Shown: positions 10,082 to 22,317 of the stretch, in pieces
Position numbering within the stretch: the first letter of the stretch is position 1
How the letters are laid out: every line of letters starts with the position of its first letter
DNA from: Archilochus colubris
Taxonomy: Eukaryota; Chordata; Aves; Apodiformes; Trochilidae
NCBI GenBank assembly: GCA_023079485.1
Contig: CM041083.1
Span: forward strand, 60,889,810-60,953,809
Direction of reading: 5' to 3'
Length of the DNA stretch: 64,000 nt
Translations under genes and position numbers: made by a program
Notes under the pieces: generated by a model
Told to the model about the DNA's origin: nothing
Seen by the model: the letters and a program-made list of their open reading frames with translations, nothing else
The model's database searches: none

Positions 10082-12340
10082 CGGATGGACTGATAACTTA
10101 AATGTCTCTCCTGTGGCCTCACACTGCTGCCTGTCTGTCACTCTTTGCATCTTCCAGCTTCTTCAGCTAAATACTTTGGGGGGAGGGAAATTCTTTATGA
10201 ATCAGACTAGTTAGGGGCTTGTATTGAAGATAATCTGTTTGGAAAGGATTGAGAACGATTATGAACAGTGTCCCTCTAGGACTTCTTTTCACTGCACAAT
10301 CTCTTCCCATTTCTAATGAAAATGGAAGAAGGAAGACAGACCATGATACTGAATTTTTGGCTTGTAAACCTCCTACATTAGTACTAAGATTTTTGTTGAA
10401 AGATTCCTTTAGATGGAAGTACTGTGCTATGTACCTGAAACTAATTATGAAGGAGACAATAGTCCCATGCTAACAGTGTCTGCCATAATCTGATGCGTAG
10501 CAATGTAGGTGACTGGGTTGCTTTTCTCTCTTCTCTCTCTCAGTGGGTAGCTTTCTTCTTCTGCCTAAAGCTTACATTGCAGTTTTGAGAACTTTTGATA
10601 CTAGTTATTGGAGCAGTTCTTTATATTGACTAATTGGATGTCACACTAATGTTTTTCTGCCTCTTGAGTAAACCAGGAAAGATCAGTTGAGGCACGGTGG
10701 TTTTACACTCCGGAATATCTGCCAAGGTACTTTTGGATGCTTGAATTTGAGGTTTTTATATCCCATGTTTTATAGTCTGTATTTAGACTGCAAAATAAGA
10801 GCAGAACTGATCTACAAGTGTACATCTCATAAGTAAAGTGATGAAGAAAACAATCAACTCTGACCGTAAACTGTACAGTGCAATTACTCTTTGCTACTTG
10901 TGGCAAGGAAGATCAAAAGGGTTGGAAATCAGTGATAAATGAATTGATGAGCTGATGATAAAAGAACAAGCACGTTTAGTGAACAGTGTATTGTAATGAC
11001 TATTTAAACAGAACTCTTCAATCTTTTCTCTGATCAGTGCTGGACTGTCATGTCACTGTAATAGTGTGAACACAGACTATAGATTTAACTCTTAATTCAG
11101 CTACAAAAGTTACCATCTTTGGCATAAAATAGCCTCCATATTATGCTATTAAATCCTTAGCTCTTAAAACTGCAGAAAACTGCAATCTGTTTTTATGTGG
11201 AAAATCTGATTATTCACATTTTGGGTTTTTTTTTGTGTTGGTTAGTGTTGAGTTGTCTGGCCATAGCGTTTTCAGTTGGGTTTTGTATTTTTTTCCCCCC
11301 CCTGCATTCTTTCCTGCCCTTCTTTTCAACTCTCATTTAAGCAAGCATTATCATAGTAAAGAAACTTCTTTGTGCTAACTCTTCTGGTTATTCACTGAGG
11401 CAATTTTGCCTCCCTTTTTCTACAGTTATGTAGACACCTTAGTTTTTCTTACTTGACTTGAGGAAAAAAACATGCAAACAAACTTCAGTGAGACAAGTGG
11501 TAATTTGGCTGTAATACATACCCAAGCTGCCTTTTGAGATAGTTTAAAGATGGCATTTAATGTTTGGCTCATAAAGAAGAAATACTTTCTTGCACTACAT
11601 AAGAGATGATTCATCACTTTGCCCAGGATTTAAAAAATAAAAGGTAATAATAAAAGCTTATGCTTTTCTAATTTTCTAGAAATGGGGCTTGTTTGTGTGT
11701 TTCCTTCTGGTTAGTGGTATTGTGGAAAAAAATGATAGGCAGCTGGCTATATCTTTAAGTAGGTCCTAACTAGATGAAAATACCAACTTTAAATTATTTT
11801 ACATTCTATAAACAAACTTTAAATACTTCATCAGGATGGAATTGCATATACCTTGAAATCCACCTTGTTCTTAAATTTTTCCTTTGAAATTTGTGCTGAA
11901 TAAGTTATAACCTGAAGTATATTTTGGATTATGTACACTCCTCCCTTTTCTAAAGGGGGAGCAAGTGGGAAAAGGAGTATGATAATTAAATGGAACTTTA
12001 TCCTTGAACATAATGTTGAATTATTTGTAGAAGAGGCTGGTAAGAATGGAGTGTCCTAGGTCAAGCAATTGCAGTGTTGCATGCAAAATTTCAAAACAAA
12101 CTTGTCTTAATTATATTTTGTAAATGGATAAGCAATCATGTTTCTACACAGTGATGGAAGAAAATTAGTGCTCTGTGCATTTTGATATTTGACTTTCTCT
12201 TTTCACCATTGTTGACTGTTTTGACACAGTTGGTTTCATCATTATCATGGTTCATAGACAGCAGAATGCTAAATGATACTGTATTTTTAAGTTTGTGTTG
12301 CAAGAATGAATGGAATAAACTTGAATTGTGCGATATGAGA
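10082..12340 (+). other. MTPN: MTPN 3' untranslated region (end approximate)
   Basis: Non-coding sequence following the myotrophin stop. The right end is set about 20 bases after the AATAAA at 12314-12319, which is followed by GT/T-rich sequence (GTGGAGTTTTATTTCC). Possible earlier signals are ATTAAA at 11148-11153 and 11985-11990, and AATAAA at 11636-11641 and 11649-11654, so shorter isoforms are plausible. A UTR of over 2 kb agrees with the long myotrophin 3' UTR in mammals. In humans a small peptide (LUZP6) has been assigned to this UTR; I cannot identify an equivalent here. Confidence 0.7.
12314..12319 (+). terminator. MTPN: Probable MTPN polyadenylation signal (AATAAA)
   Basis: A canonical hexamer in the context TGGAATAAACTTGAATTGTG, with a GT/T-rich downstream element starting about 20 bases later. 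It is the best-placed signal, but transcript data would be needed to exclude the earlier ones or a further one near 13160. Confidence 0.65.
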
Positions 12341-15300
12341 ATGTGGAGTTTTATTTCCTCTTCTTCTCCTGTGTTTTAATCTCTGGGTACAGCTTTTTGT
12401 TTGCTTGGAAAGCCTCTAAGCTCCAGCTCACATGTGCTGTGATTAAAATATTCACGTACTTTTAAGACTTAAATGTGGAATGAAAGCTGCTTTGAGAACT
12501 AAATGCATAAAGGTGTGTTTTGTTTTGTTTTTAATTCCATCCTCTTAAGAGGTTTTGATTAATTCTGCAGTCTTGTACTCTGCATTTCCTGCTTAAATGG
12601 TAATGCATAATGTTGAAGATCTCTTATGTTAAAATCCTAAGAGAGTCTATAGATACAGGAATGCTTCTCTCATTGCCTGTGAAGACTAAAATGATATCCC
12701 TTCTTCATCAAGGATATTGAAATAGTTATTTAGAGAAATAACAGCTGTTATTGGAAAGCCCATTCCATTGTCCTGTGTCCTAAATATCTCTCTTTTCAGG
12801 GTACTGCAGGCTGCTACAGAGTACAGGATTCTTTTGCACTTTGCAGTGAGTTCCTGTTTTGCATGCTATTTGTAACATTTCACAATTAAGAGTAGACACT
12901 TTCATTTTCATGCACTGAGGTTCGTTTCATGATCATTAAAGTTGAGAGGAAGGACGATGCCAAAACCACAATAGTCTGCATGTCTCAATTCACCTATCAA
13001 ATGTAAAACTCATTTAAAAAAATTTGTTCCAGTTGTCTCAAGCTGCAGGTTCCAAAACTCAGTCTCTTGACCTAAAATAAACTCAAGTCTGGTGCCTATA
13101 TATAATTAGTTAGCTTTGAAACATTTCTTCATAAGTGCTTCTTATAATTATCCTCTAACTGAAATAAATTCCTCAGCACACTCAGAAGAAACTTCAGTTT
13201 ATAAGGTTTTTGTTCAAAAGCAAAAGAAAACATTTTCTAGATTGGATCAATGTTTAACTATTTTGCCATAAGAGACTTTGAAGGTGGAAAGTGTTGAAAA
13301 GTACGTAGAAAAAACAGAACCAAAAACCTGACAGAGATTTTCCAGGTGAACAGAATGTTTTGGGAGGTTTATGGGGTTTTTTTGTTTGTTTGTTTGTTTG
13401 TTTGGGGCTTTTTTGGCCACCTTCTCAGTACAGCCACCAAACCAGAGCAATAGTTGCCTGTCCCTGATGAGCTCAGTTTCTGTTTGGAGTGGTGCTGTCT
13501 CTCAGTGAGCTGTCTCATTTCCTAGATTTTTTTTGTAGTGTCTCCTAACTCATGCTGCTGTCCACTGTGGCACAGCACAGATGAAGCAGCTTAATTCGAC
13601 CAAGAGAAGTATCTGAATGCCTTTTAGTTTCTGCAGTGCAGAAGACTTCCCAGTACCTGTCTAAAAAGACATGCAGAGAGTAAGGATATCTGCTCTTGTT
13701 AAAGACTTAAACAGTAATTTGTCATTATACTGGATGAGCTGTGGCCATCATAGCATGGAAGCCTTCTAGAAAGAGCAAATAAATTCTAATGTTAGGTTCC
13801 AAAAGTCTTTCCTAAAGACTCTTCTTATTGCTTGTATATGTTTTATGTGGGGGGAAGTGGAGGTGTCTTCGTCTTGCATGTGCTTTAGGAAGCTTCCTAA
13901 AACAAGAATACTTTTGAGTATTCTTTCATTACTCTTTTGCATAAAGCAAGGCTGTAACTTCACCTTCTACAACAGAAATGTGTCTTTTTGAAATAAGAAA
14001 AATAGCCTATGTTTATATGTTCTTCTCTAAGAACAGTTATGCTGAAGGATACTTCCCAACTTATGACAAAGTGCTATGGAAAGCTAATGCTGCATCTGAT
14101 ACCAAAATCTACATCTGAACAAATCCTGAACAGTAGACATAAACAGAATATGGGATAAAATATTTTTTGTTTGAGACATTGAGATCAATACAACAGCAAT
14201 AGATTTGTTTTATGTCTGCACAGACCACTATTTCACTTCTCAATAGAATTAATTTCAGTGTGTGTGTGCACTTTAGCCTGTAAACTGATTGAAGGGTTAC
14301 CTCCCAGGACCTGACACACCTTAAAGGTTTTTTTGTGTGTGTTTTGGAGCTGTGTCAATAACCTCAAAAGTACAGAAGAGCTTGCTTGAAGAAAATGAAA
14401 CAGATGGGAAGCACAGCAATTTCTAATGTCAGAGGTTTAAAATTTAAGAAAAACCCCAAGCTTGCAAATTAATGAAATGTCTTAAGACAGCTATAAATTA
14501 AGTATTTACAAAGCCATATTAAACAAAAATTTGAAAGAAAAAAGACCCAGCTCACAACAATAAAGCTGTGCAACCTGTATACTTAATAAGGTGGTGCTTC
14601 TGAGGCTGTGTTCTCATTACAGACAGCTGGGTATATATTGGCCATTCTCTTTTGTCTGTTTTAAAAAAACAAAAAGACACTTAGCAGATGGTTGCTTTGA
14701 GGAAAAGGAAATTCCCTAGTTCCCAATTTGCAAAGCTCAGAGGTTGGGTGTGAGGTTTGTGGGTTTTTTCACTGTCAGAGGTGAGATTTGCTGAAAGTCA
14801 AATGTATTATAAATTAATGTCAGAATCTCCCTGAGTACTTTGTAGAGATCAGGTTCTGTCAACTGCATTTGTTCTCCCCATGCCAGAGCTGACTTGTGGT
14901 ACATGGTCCTATTCTTTCATCTTTATCAAAAGCTGTACTTTACTGCCTTTGCAGCCTTCTCCTAAAAGGTGCCAACTAGTAAGCAGAGAACTTGTTTATG
15001 ATTTTACTAAGAAATCCTTCATCTAAGGCAGGAGAAATTATAATCACAGGAGGAAGGACTGAGGAGAAATTAAATGAATTAAAGATGTTTTCCCCTTTTT
15101 CTCCACTTTAAGTGTTATAGTTATGCATCCCTTTTTTTAAATCAGATCCTTTAACCCTTTACTGCTTTTTTTTCATATAGGTTTACACTGAGTGGTTGTA
15201 GGGTTGCAAGAAGATTATTTTATAACCCTTGGGTTTTTTCCTGAAAGCTACCAAGATGAAGCAGTTGCAAAACACAGCAATACCAGTGGTGCTACAGAAA

Positions 15301-16930
15301 TCCTTGGTGCTACCCTGAAATAATTTGGATGTAACACAAGTGTTTAACCTGCACATTGAGTTCTTGATGTCCTTTTGACCACAACTGACATAAAGCTACG
15401 GGTTGATAGAAAACATGTCAAGGACTCACTGCTGGTTTTTTTGAACTTTGGAGCAAGATGATTTTGTTAAACCTGCAAACTACTTAATTCATATACTGGA
15501 CTGCTTATTACATTATACTGCTGGCAGAAGTAGAAACTGTGTGCATTATTGTACATTGTGTGCTTTTTACAGTTTGGTTGCTCTCACAGCTCCAATTTTA
15601 TTGTTAGTTGTGATACAGTATAATTCAAAGTATACTTGGGCAAATGCACCCCTCCGGGATTAGATATCTTAATAGGAGGATGAGTCAGCAACAGACATCT
15701 TATTTTAAATTAACTAAACAAGGCAGTATAGTAAAGATCAGGATTTAAAAGACCATCTGTCATGCAGAAAGGTAAAATGTCCTAGAAGCCAGAGAGGAGG
15801 TGGAATAGGTATTGCAGTATTTTAGACTGCCTGCAGTAAACTAAGCAGGCAAGTGAAGGACGTAAAATAAGATCCACTAGTGACCAAGTACTTTTTCATA
15901 GACCACTTTATCTTTCAAGCTCATTTCTTCACAATTTCCTTTGGAGACAAAACACTTTTCAATAAAAATTACAAGACACATTCATAAACATCTCAGCTTC
16001 AGACTGAGGGGATGGAGGACAATAGTTGTTGAGGTGATGAGACAAAGAAAGTTATTACATTCAGGTTTTGCGCTCAACAAACCAGCCTGCTTTTCCAGGC
16101 ATTTGGTATTTAAATGAATAAGATTTATCTGTGCATTTGTGAGTTATAATCCTTAATCCCAATGAGTCAAACTTGTTGTTTTTAAGTATCATTAATATCT
16201 TGAATTATAATGTTCCGTGATACTTTTGCATTCATGCTGAAAACACCATTTATTGTCTTCCTGCTCTGAAATAATAGCTTCATAGATGCTCCATGATTTT
16301 TTAATTATTATTTTTAAAATGTTATTTAGAAAAGCTTAGGTGTCTGTTGCCTCTTTAGTCATTTGGACTGAGAAATGCCCATTTATTGGATGGGAGATCT
16401 GTGTTAATGGAGAGCTTTCCATTGCACACACAATCATTTTCACTGCAGAGAGCAGCTATAACACATTGTGAACATTTAAGTGCAGTTTTCCCACTGGTGG
16501 CTATGAAAACCCATCAACAATTTAATGTTTGTTTAAGCAGAATGCTGTCAGTTTTTAAACAAGGTTTCAATCAGATTGATCTTCATTTCAGGTAATGATG
16601 ACTTGCCAGAGTGGGGAAATAATTATTTGAAAGAGGTAATGTGAGCATGATCTGTCTAGTATAAGCCTTCTCAAGAAAAAAGTGTATTTTCCCAAGGAAA
16701 TATTCAAAGCATTGCCTGGTAGTAGGTATAAGTACTAGGATGCACCTACTCATCAGTGATGTTGTCTCATCCATTTACTTAGAGTTTAAAATACTTCTAA
16801 TATTCTGTGCTCTCCTGTTAAAAAGCTGACTGCTGAAACCAGCAGCCTAAAGCTGCCTTCGTCATTCTTGACAGCAGTTGTATTAAGGAAAGCACCAACA
16901 CAAGTTGTGGATGCTCTATTGATACAAATG
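12341..16930. other. Intergenic, nothing recognised
   Basis: AT-rich sequence downstream of MTPN. It contains a short (TTTG)n run at about 13380-13404. No exon, RNA gene or interspersed repeat could be supported. Confidence 0.45.
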
Positions 16931-17407
16931 TCTCCTTTCCCTCCCTCCCTCCCTCCCTCTTTCTCCCCCTCTCTCTCCCCCTCTCTCTCCCCCTCTCTCT
17001 CTTCCCTCTCTCTCTCCCTCTCTCTCTCCCTCTCTCTCTTCCCTCTCTCTCTTCCCTCTCTCTCTTCCCTCTCTCTCTCCCTCTCTCTCTTCCCTCTCTC
17101 TCTTCCCTCTCTCTCTTCCCTCTCTCTCTTCCCTCTCTCTCCCTCTCCCCCTCTTCTCTCTCTCTCTCTCCCCCTCTCTCCTCCCTCCCTCTCCCCCCCC
17201 CCTCCTCCCTCTTTCTCCCCCTCTCTCTCCCCCTCTCTCTCCCCCTCTCTCTCTTCCCTCTCTCTCTTCCCTCTCTCTCTTCCCTCTCTCTCTTCCCTCT
17301 CTCTCTTCCCTCTCTCTCTTCCCTCTCTCTCTTCCCTCTCTCTCTTCCCTCTCTCTCTTCCCTCTCTCTCTTCCCTCTCTCTCTTCCCTCTCTCTCCCTC
17401 TCCTCCC
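16931..17407 (+). repeat. 477-bp uninterrupted polypyrimidine minisatellite
   Basis: Every base on the plus strand from 16931 to 17407 is C or T. Most of it is a 13-bp unit, TTCCCTCTCTCTC, with variants carrying CCCCCTCTCTCT or CCCTCCCT. A block beginning CCCTCTTTCTCCCC occurs at 16955 and again at 17207, a 252-bp offset, so the array contains an internal duplication. Because neither strand can form stop codons from pure pyrimidine or purine, long open frames run across it in several frames; these are artefacts of composition, not genes. Confidence 0.97.
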
Positions 17408-19423
17408 ATGATACATACTGAAAGGGTAGCAAGTTTCTTCTTAAGTTTTATTTCATGCATATGAAAGCAACTGTGATAAAAGCTAGTAACTAGCAGGGAA
17501 GTCCATCTATTAAGGTGTTTGTCTTAAAAGCAGGAACCTTGCCTTACAGAGGTTTGAAATTATATTTATTCATCTTATAGATCAGTAGTAAGAAATCTTG
17601 TCACTTTTTAGCATGTAACCAGCAGTTGGGGTTTGTCAGGCTTAATTTTTCATAATGAAAAATTCAGTCAGTGTTTTCCATGTGTTCTTACACCTGTAAT
17701 GGGACATTAATTGATTATTCTATTTCTGTTTATATACCAGTATATTTCTCTGTTTTAAAGGCAGGATGCATGCTTTGTATGTTCTTTGTTTAAAATAAAA
17801 TAAGCCCTTGTGGTCCAGAGGAAGCTACTGCATATGTGTAAATAGGCAGAGTAACACCTAGCGTATAAATTGATTTCTTTTTTAATACTTAGTTGCTTTT
17901 CAGAGAGAAATTTATCCTGCTTGTGGACAATTGACCACCACTTAATAAGAGGTTGGAATTTCCCTGATCCCTGGGCTCTGATACAATTTTGTGATTGATA
18001 CTTTCATCAGTATATCCTTGGCAGGGTTAGTATAACAACAAGAACTGATTCCCTTTTTCTGCCAGGTGAATTATACAGACATGGATCACATCAGATGTCT
18101 TTGTCACAGCTGGTACCTAATACAGAACTTCTTGACAACTAAATTCAGGGCAATCTGTTGCCAACACGTCCTCTGTCACAAGGAGATGAATGAATGTAGT
18201 TGGCTACATAGAAATAGCCATGGGAATCTTCTACTTTTTGTTTGTTAAAAGAAAAAAAGAAATTAAAAAATTGAAAAAATTCTAAACCCAAAACTGAAAA
18301 GGCAAAACAAAAAAAGTGTTCCTGCCTGAAATATTTGGGAGATTAATGTCTTTTCCACCAACCTGAGCATTGCAATTTAGTAAACTTCTTGTCTCTTGAT
18401 ATGATTGATACAAAAGGTCTCATTTCCCTACCTATACCAGTACTGGTAGCATCCTAAATCCACTTTTCCCAAAGTTACATGAATGCGACAGAGAGATACG
18501 AGAGATCAGGCATCAAAGATTTGTGTCTTGGCAGTCTGCTCTCTATTTTCTAGAGTGTCTTCAGGCCGAGTGTTTCCATGTGGCACTGTTTCAATGGGTA
18601 GCTGGGCCAAGTGTCTACAGGAGGCCAGGTCTTCTCAAAAATTTTGATCATTTCTAAAAAATATTAGGGAAAAATACCAGGGGAAGTGTTAAATAGTTTC
18701 ACTGTTTCCATCTGTGGTGTTTAGCTTTTGTGAAGCTCTGCCTGTTGTACAAAAACAGGTTGGTTTTGTAGTAAAAGAGCTTGGACTGATACAGAATAGC
18801 TAAGAAGTAGGGAGAAAAAAAACAACAAAATGAAACAATTTTGGTGATTTTTGGTTCTTCAACACATAAATAAGCAAAGTCCAAAAAAAATTTGTGAATT
18901 CTTCAGTTTCATGGTTATTTGGCTAGTTACTTTGTAGGTTTCCTTCTGGAAAGAGGTGATCCAAAGCATGAAATAATTGAGTTTAAGCACTGCTAACCTG
19001 TGTAGTACAGCTGTCCTAGACTATTGCTTCCAAGTTGAATTCTGAATTTGTCCTGCTTGCATGCCAGGAAAGGGTATTTGGCTGGCAAATAAAATGTGGT
19101 TAGCAAATGCAGGTGAAGAAGCTGAAGTTTGCAGGATCCCACGCAATGCATGTGGCTGTATCATCAATGAAGTTGCACTTTGTAGGTTTAGCCTGAGTGT
19201 CACTTTTTTCATTACTTATGACTCCTGTCACTGAGAGTAAATGTCCTTCCAGAACTGAGGATCGTCCTAGGGCTGCAGTGATTCAGCTGTATTCATTGCA
19301 CATACTAGTGAAGGCAGATTAGCCATACTCACACCAGGAAGAACTTGGAACACAGAAATGAAATGCAATCACCCTGGCACTGGAAAAGGGTCAGAACCAT
19401 TTCTTTCTCCTTGAATACCAATT
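17408..19423. other. Intergenic, nothing recognised
   Basis: AT-rich, no supportable feature on either strand. Confidence 0.4.
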
Positions 19424-20328
19424 GATTGAGTCCACCATCAGCAAATTCACAGATGATACTAAGCTGGGGGGAAGTGTGGATCAGCTGGAAGGCAGGAGGG
19501 CTCTGCAGAGGGACCTGGACACACTGGACAGTTGGGCTGATTCCAATGGGATGAGGTTCAACACGGCCAAGTGCCGGGTCCTGCACTTTGGCCACAACAG
19601 CCCCATGCAGTGCTACAGACTGGGGACAGAGTGGCTGAGAGCAGCCAGGCAGAAAGGGACCTGGGAGTCTGGATTGCCAGGAAGCTGAAGAGGAGGCAGC
19701 AGTGTGCCCAGGTGGCCAAGAAGGCCAATGGCATCCTGGCTTGTATCCGGAACAGCGTCACCAGCAGGTCCAGGGAAGTGATTCTGCCCCTGTACTCAGC
19801 GCTGGTGAGGCCACACCTCGAGTACTGTGTCCAGTTCTGGGCCCCTCAGTTCAGGAATGAGATTGAGGTGCTGGAGCAGGTCCAAAGGAGGGCAACCAGG
19901 CTGGTGAAGGGACTTGAGCACAGACCCTATGAGGAGAGGCTGAGGGAGCTGGGGCTGTTCAGCCTGGAGAAGAGGCGGCTCAGGGGAGACCTCATCACTC
20001 TCTACAACTCCCTGAAAGGAGGGTGTAGCCAGGGGGGGGTTGGTCTCTTTTCCCAGACAACTCTCAGTAAGACAAGGGGGCATGGACTTAAGCTCTGCCA
20101 GAGGAGGTTTAGGTTGGATATTAGGAAAAAATTCTTTACAGAGAGAGTGATCAGACATTGGAATGGGCTGCCCAGGGAAGTAGTGGATCCTCCATACCTG
20201 GAGATATTTAAAAAGAGACTGGATGTGGCACTCAGTGCCATGGTCTAGCAACCGCAACAGTGGTTCAAGGGTTGGACTTGATGATCTCTGAGGTCCCTTC
20301 CAACCCAGCCAATTCTATGATTCTATGA
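19424..20328 (+). mobile_element. CR1 retrotransposon, 5'-truncated, retains end of reverse transcriptase
   Basis: About 905 bp, the longest CR1 piece in the window. It opens with [16 protein letters not shown], which contains the catalytic-box position of the CR1 reverse transcriptase (FADD in most CR1; here FTDD). It continues through the C-terminal part of ORF2: [48 protein letters not shown] and [18 protein letters not shown]. It ends in the 3' UTR and two ATTCTATG units. The reading frame shifts once, around 19620-19650, between the CYRLGTEWL segment and the [10 protein letters not shown] segment. There is then no stop until after the domain, at about 20246. It is truncated and inactive but only lightly decayed. 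Confidence 0.96.
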
Positions 20329-21718
20329 TAAATTTTGGAAGAAATGACATTGAAAAGTGACAGCTGCAGAGAAGATGTCTGAAAGCAATACATAAGGGGG
20401 GCAAAAAAGGAGAATGTTAGTGTTATTGAGGAGCACAGAATTATCAGGCAGCATAAAAAAAAGAGCACTAATAATGCAAAGCATGGATTGCAGCAACACT
20501 TGGGAAAAAAATACAGAAATAGGAAAATACAGCCATGATTCTTACAGCAAAGTTACCTTTATTGCCAAGGCAGCAGAAAGAGTTTTTCCTCTATAAGAAA
20601 GAAAAGCAATGAGTGTCTGTTGCAATGCATTCGCTAATAAACTTCAGGTTCACTCAGTCCAGTGGATTCTGTTCCACAGGGCATTAGCTCAGTATAGTGA
20701 GACAAGTTGAAAAATGTTTGGGGTTTTTTTGTGCTTTAATCTGGGAGAGAACAAAAGAAGTTAAGTCCAAACTTGAGGATATTAATTAGAACATCTTTTA
20801 AAATTAATTAATTATGCTTTTTCATATAGTTTTTTTGTTTTATTTTAGTTGTGATGTTAAGGACATGAAAGCTGAGTAAGTGAATGTTGCAGCTTTGAAG
20901 TTATTCGGCTCAATATTTGTCTTCTAAATGGTGCTGTTATTTAATCTTGAACTGCAAAACCACTGTATTCTGCAACATTGAAATAGCATTGTGAAATATA
21001 GTGTTGCAAAAAGCACAGGAAAAAGGCTGTAATGCTTATTCCTGAAATATACCAAAACTGTAGACATTCTATAAAATGCAATAATGTGTCTAAAATTGGC
21101 AGTATATAAGTAAGCACCCGTAGTAAGCACCACTTTCCACAGGCTTTCTACCCTTTCAGGCTCTCTCTTTTCATTAGGAATGACCAAGGTCCCTTAATTT
21201 ATTTACAGCTGGTTGGAAGCTGTGAACATTTCTTCTGTTTTAATGTAGACTCCTTGTGCAGAGAAGTTTGAGAGCTAGTCACCCATTCCAGGAAGCTTTA
21301 GTACAAATAAAACAAAGATAAATTATACTTCAACAAAATAAACAAGCACTAAACTCTTTCCATTTTGTAATAAACAATCCCCATAGAGGTTGGGAAGTAC
21401 AAACATATTTGGCTGCATATTAACTAATCTGGTGTGACAAAGCTTTGGTTTCCCCTGCTAGAGTCCTGTCCTTGAAGCATCATCCCCTCTTCTAGCTAGC
21501 AGTAGCAGGAGTGCCTCTGCAGACTGGCTGCAAATGACTTAATTTTTCACAGCTGTCACCTCTAGGTTTGCTTTGAGCACTGTTAAACACCTTCTTAGTA
21601 TATAATCATACAGACCCATTCGTAGAAGAGCTTCTATGAACTGCAGCAGAGGAAGAAAATCTCTATCCAAAGGCTGATGTATTTTGTGGTCTGGTGTAAA
21701 GCATTCTTATGCGACTGG
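20329..21718. other. Intergenic, nothing recognised
   Basis: No supportable feature. Confidence 0.4.
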
Positions 21719-21858
21719 TATATATATATATAAAATATATATAAATTATATAAATTATATTATATAAATTATATTATAATTATATAAATTATAAATTATA
21801 TAAATTATTATATAAATTATATAAATTATTATATATATAAATATATATATATATATAA
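21719..21858. repeat. Pure A/T microsatellite, left flank of CR1
   Basis: 140 bases with no G or C, mixing (TA)n with a TATAAATTA-type motif. It runs directly into the CR1 copy, and TA repeat resumes on the far side. Confidence 0.95.
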
Positions 21859-22269
21859 GAGGCTGAGGGAGCTGGGGCTGTTCAGCCTGGAGAAGAGGAG
21901 GCTCAGGGAAGACCTCATCACTCTCTACAACTCCCTGAAAGAAGGGTGTAGCCAGGTGGGGGTTGGGCTCTTTTCCCAGGCAACTCTCAGCAAGACAAGA
22001 GGACATGGTCTTAAGTTGTGCCAGGGGAAGTTTAGGTTAGGTATTAGAAAGAATTTCTTTATGGAGAGGGTGATCAGGCATTGGAATGGGCTGCCCAGGG
22101 AAGTAGTGGATTCTCCATCCCTGGAGATATTTAAAAAGAGACTGGATGTGGCACTCAGTGCCATGGTCTGGTAACTGCAGCAGTAGTGGATCAAGGGTTG
22201 GACTTGATGATCTCTGAGGTCCCTTCCAACCCAGCCAGTTCTATGATTCTATGATTCTATGATTCTATG
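21858..22269 (+). mobile_element. CR1 3' end inserted in a TA repeat
   Basis: Begins AGAGGCTGAGGGAGCTGGGG and carries the same blocks as the copy at 4125: [50 protein letters not shown] and GTTGGACTTGATGATCTCTG. The tail has four ATTCTATG-type units, more than the other copies. Both flanks are TA repeat, so a target duplication cannot be measured. Confidence 0.95.
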
Positions 22270-22317
22270 ATATATATATATATATATACATATCAGTAAA
22301 AGTTATATATATATATA
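22270..22317. repeat. TA microsatellite, right flank of CR1
   Basis: (TA)n at 22270-22288, a short CATATCAGTAAAAG interruption, then (TA)n to 22317. Confidence 0.9.

Noticed and set aside
10249..10473. Small open frame in the MTPN 3' UTR as the LUZP6 counterpart
   Set aside because: I cannot recognise similarity to that peptide, and short open frames are expected in a 2-kb UTR.
16786..17464. Long overlapping open frames (up to 224 codons) on both strands, giving Arg/Glu/Gly- or Ser/Leu/Pro-rich repeats
   Set aside because: Pure purine or pyrimidine DNA has almost no stop codons in these frames; the open frames are a by-product of the tract.
19571..20248. 225-codon open frame as a host gene
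   Set aside because: It is the C-terminal part of CR1 ORF2, not a cellular gene; the same applies to the 219-codon frame at 54383-55042.
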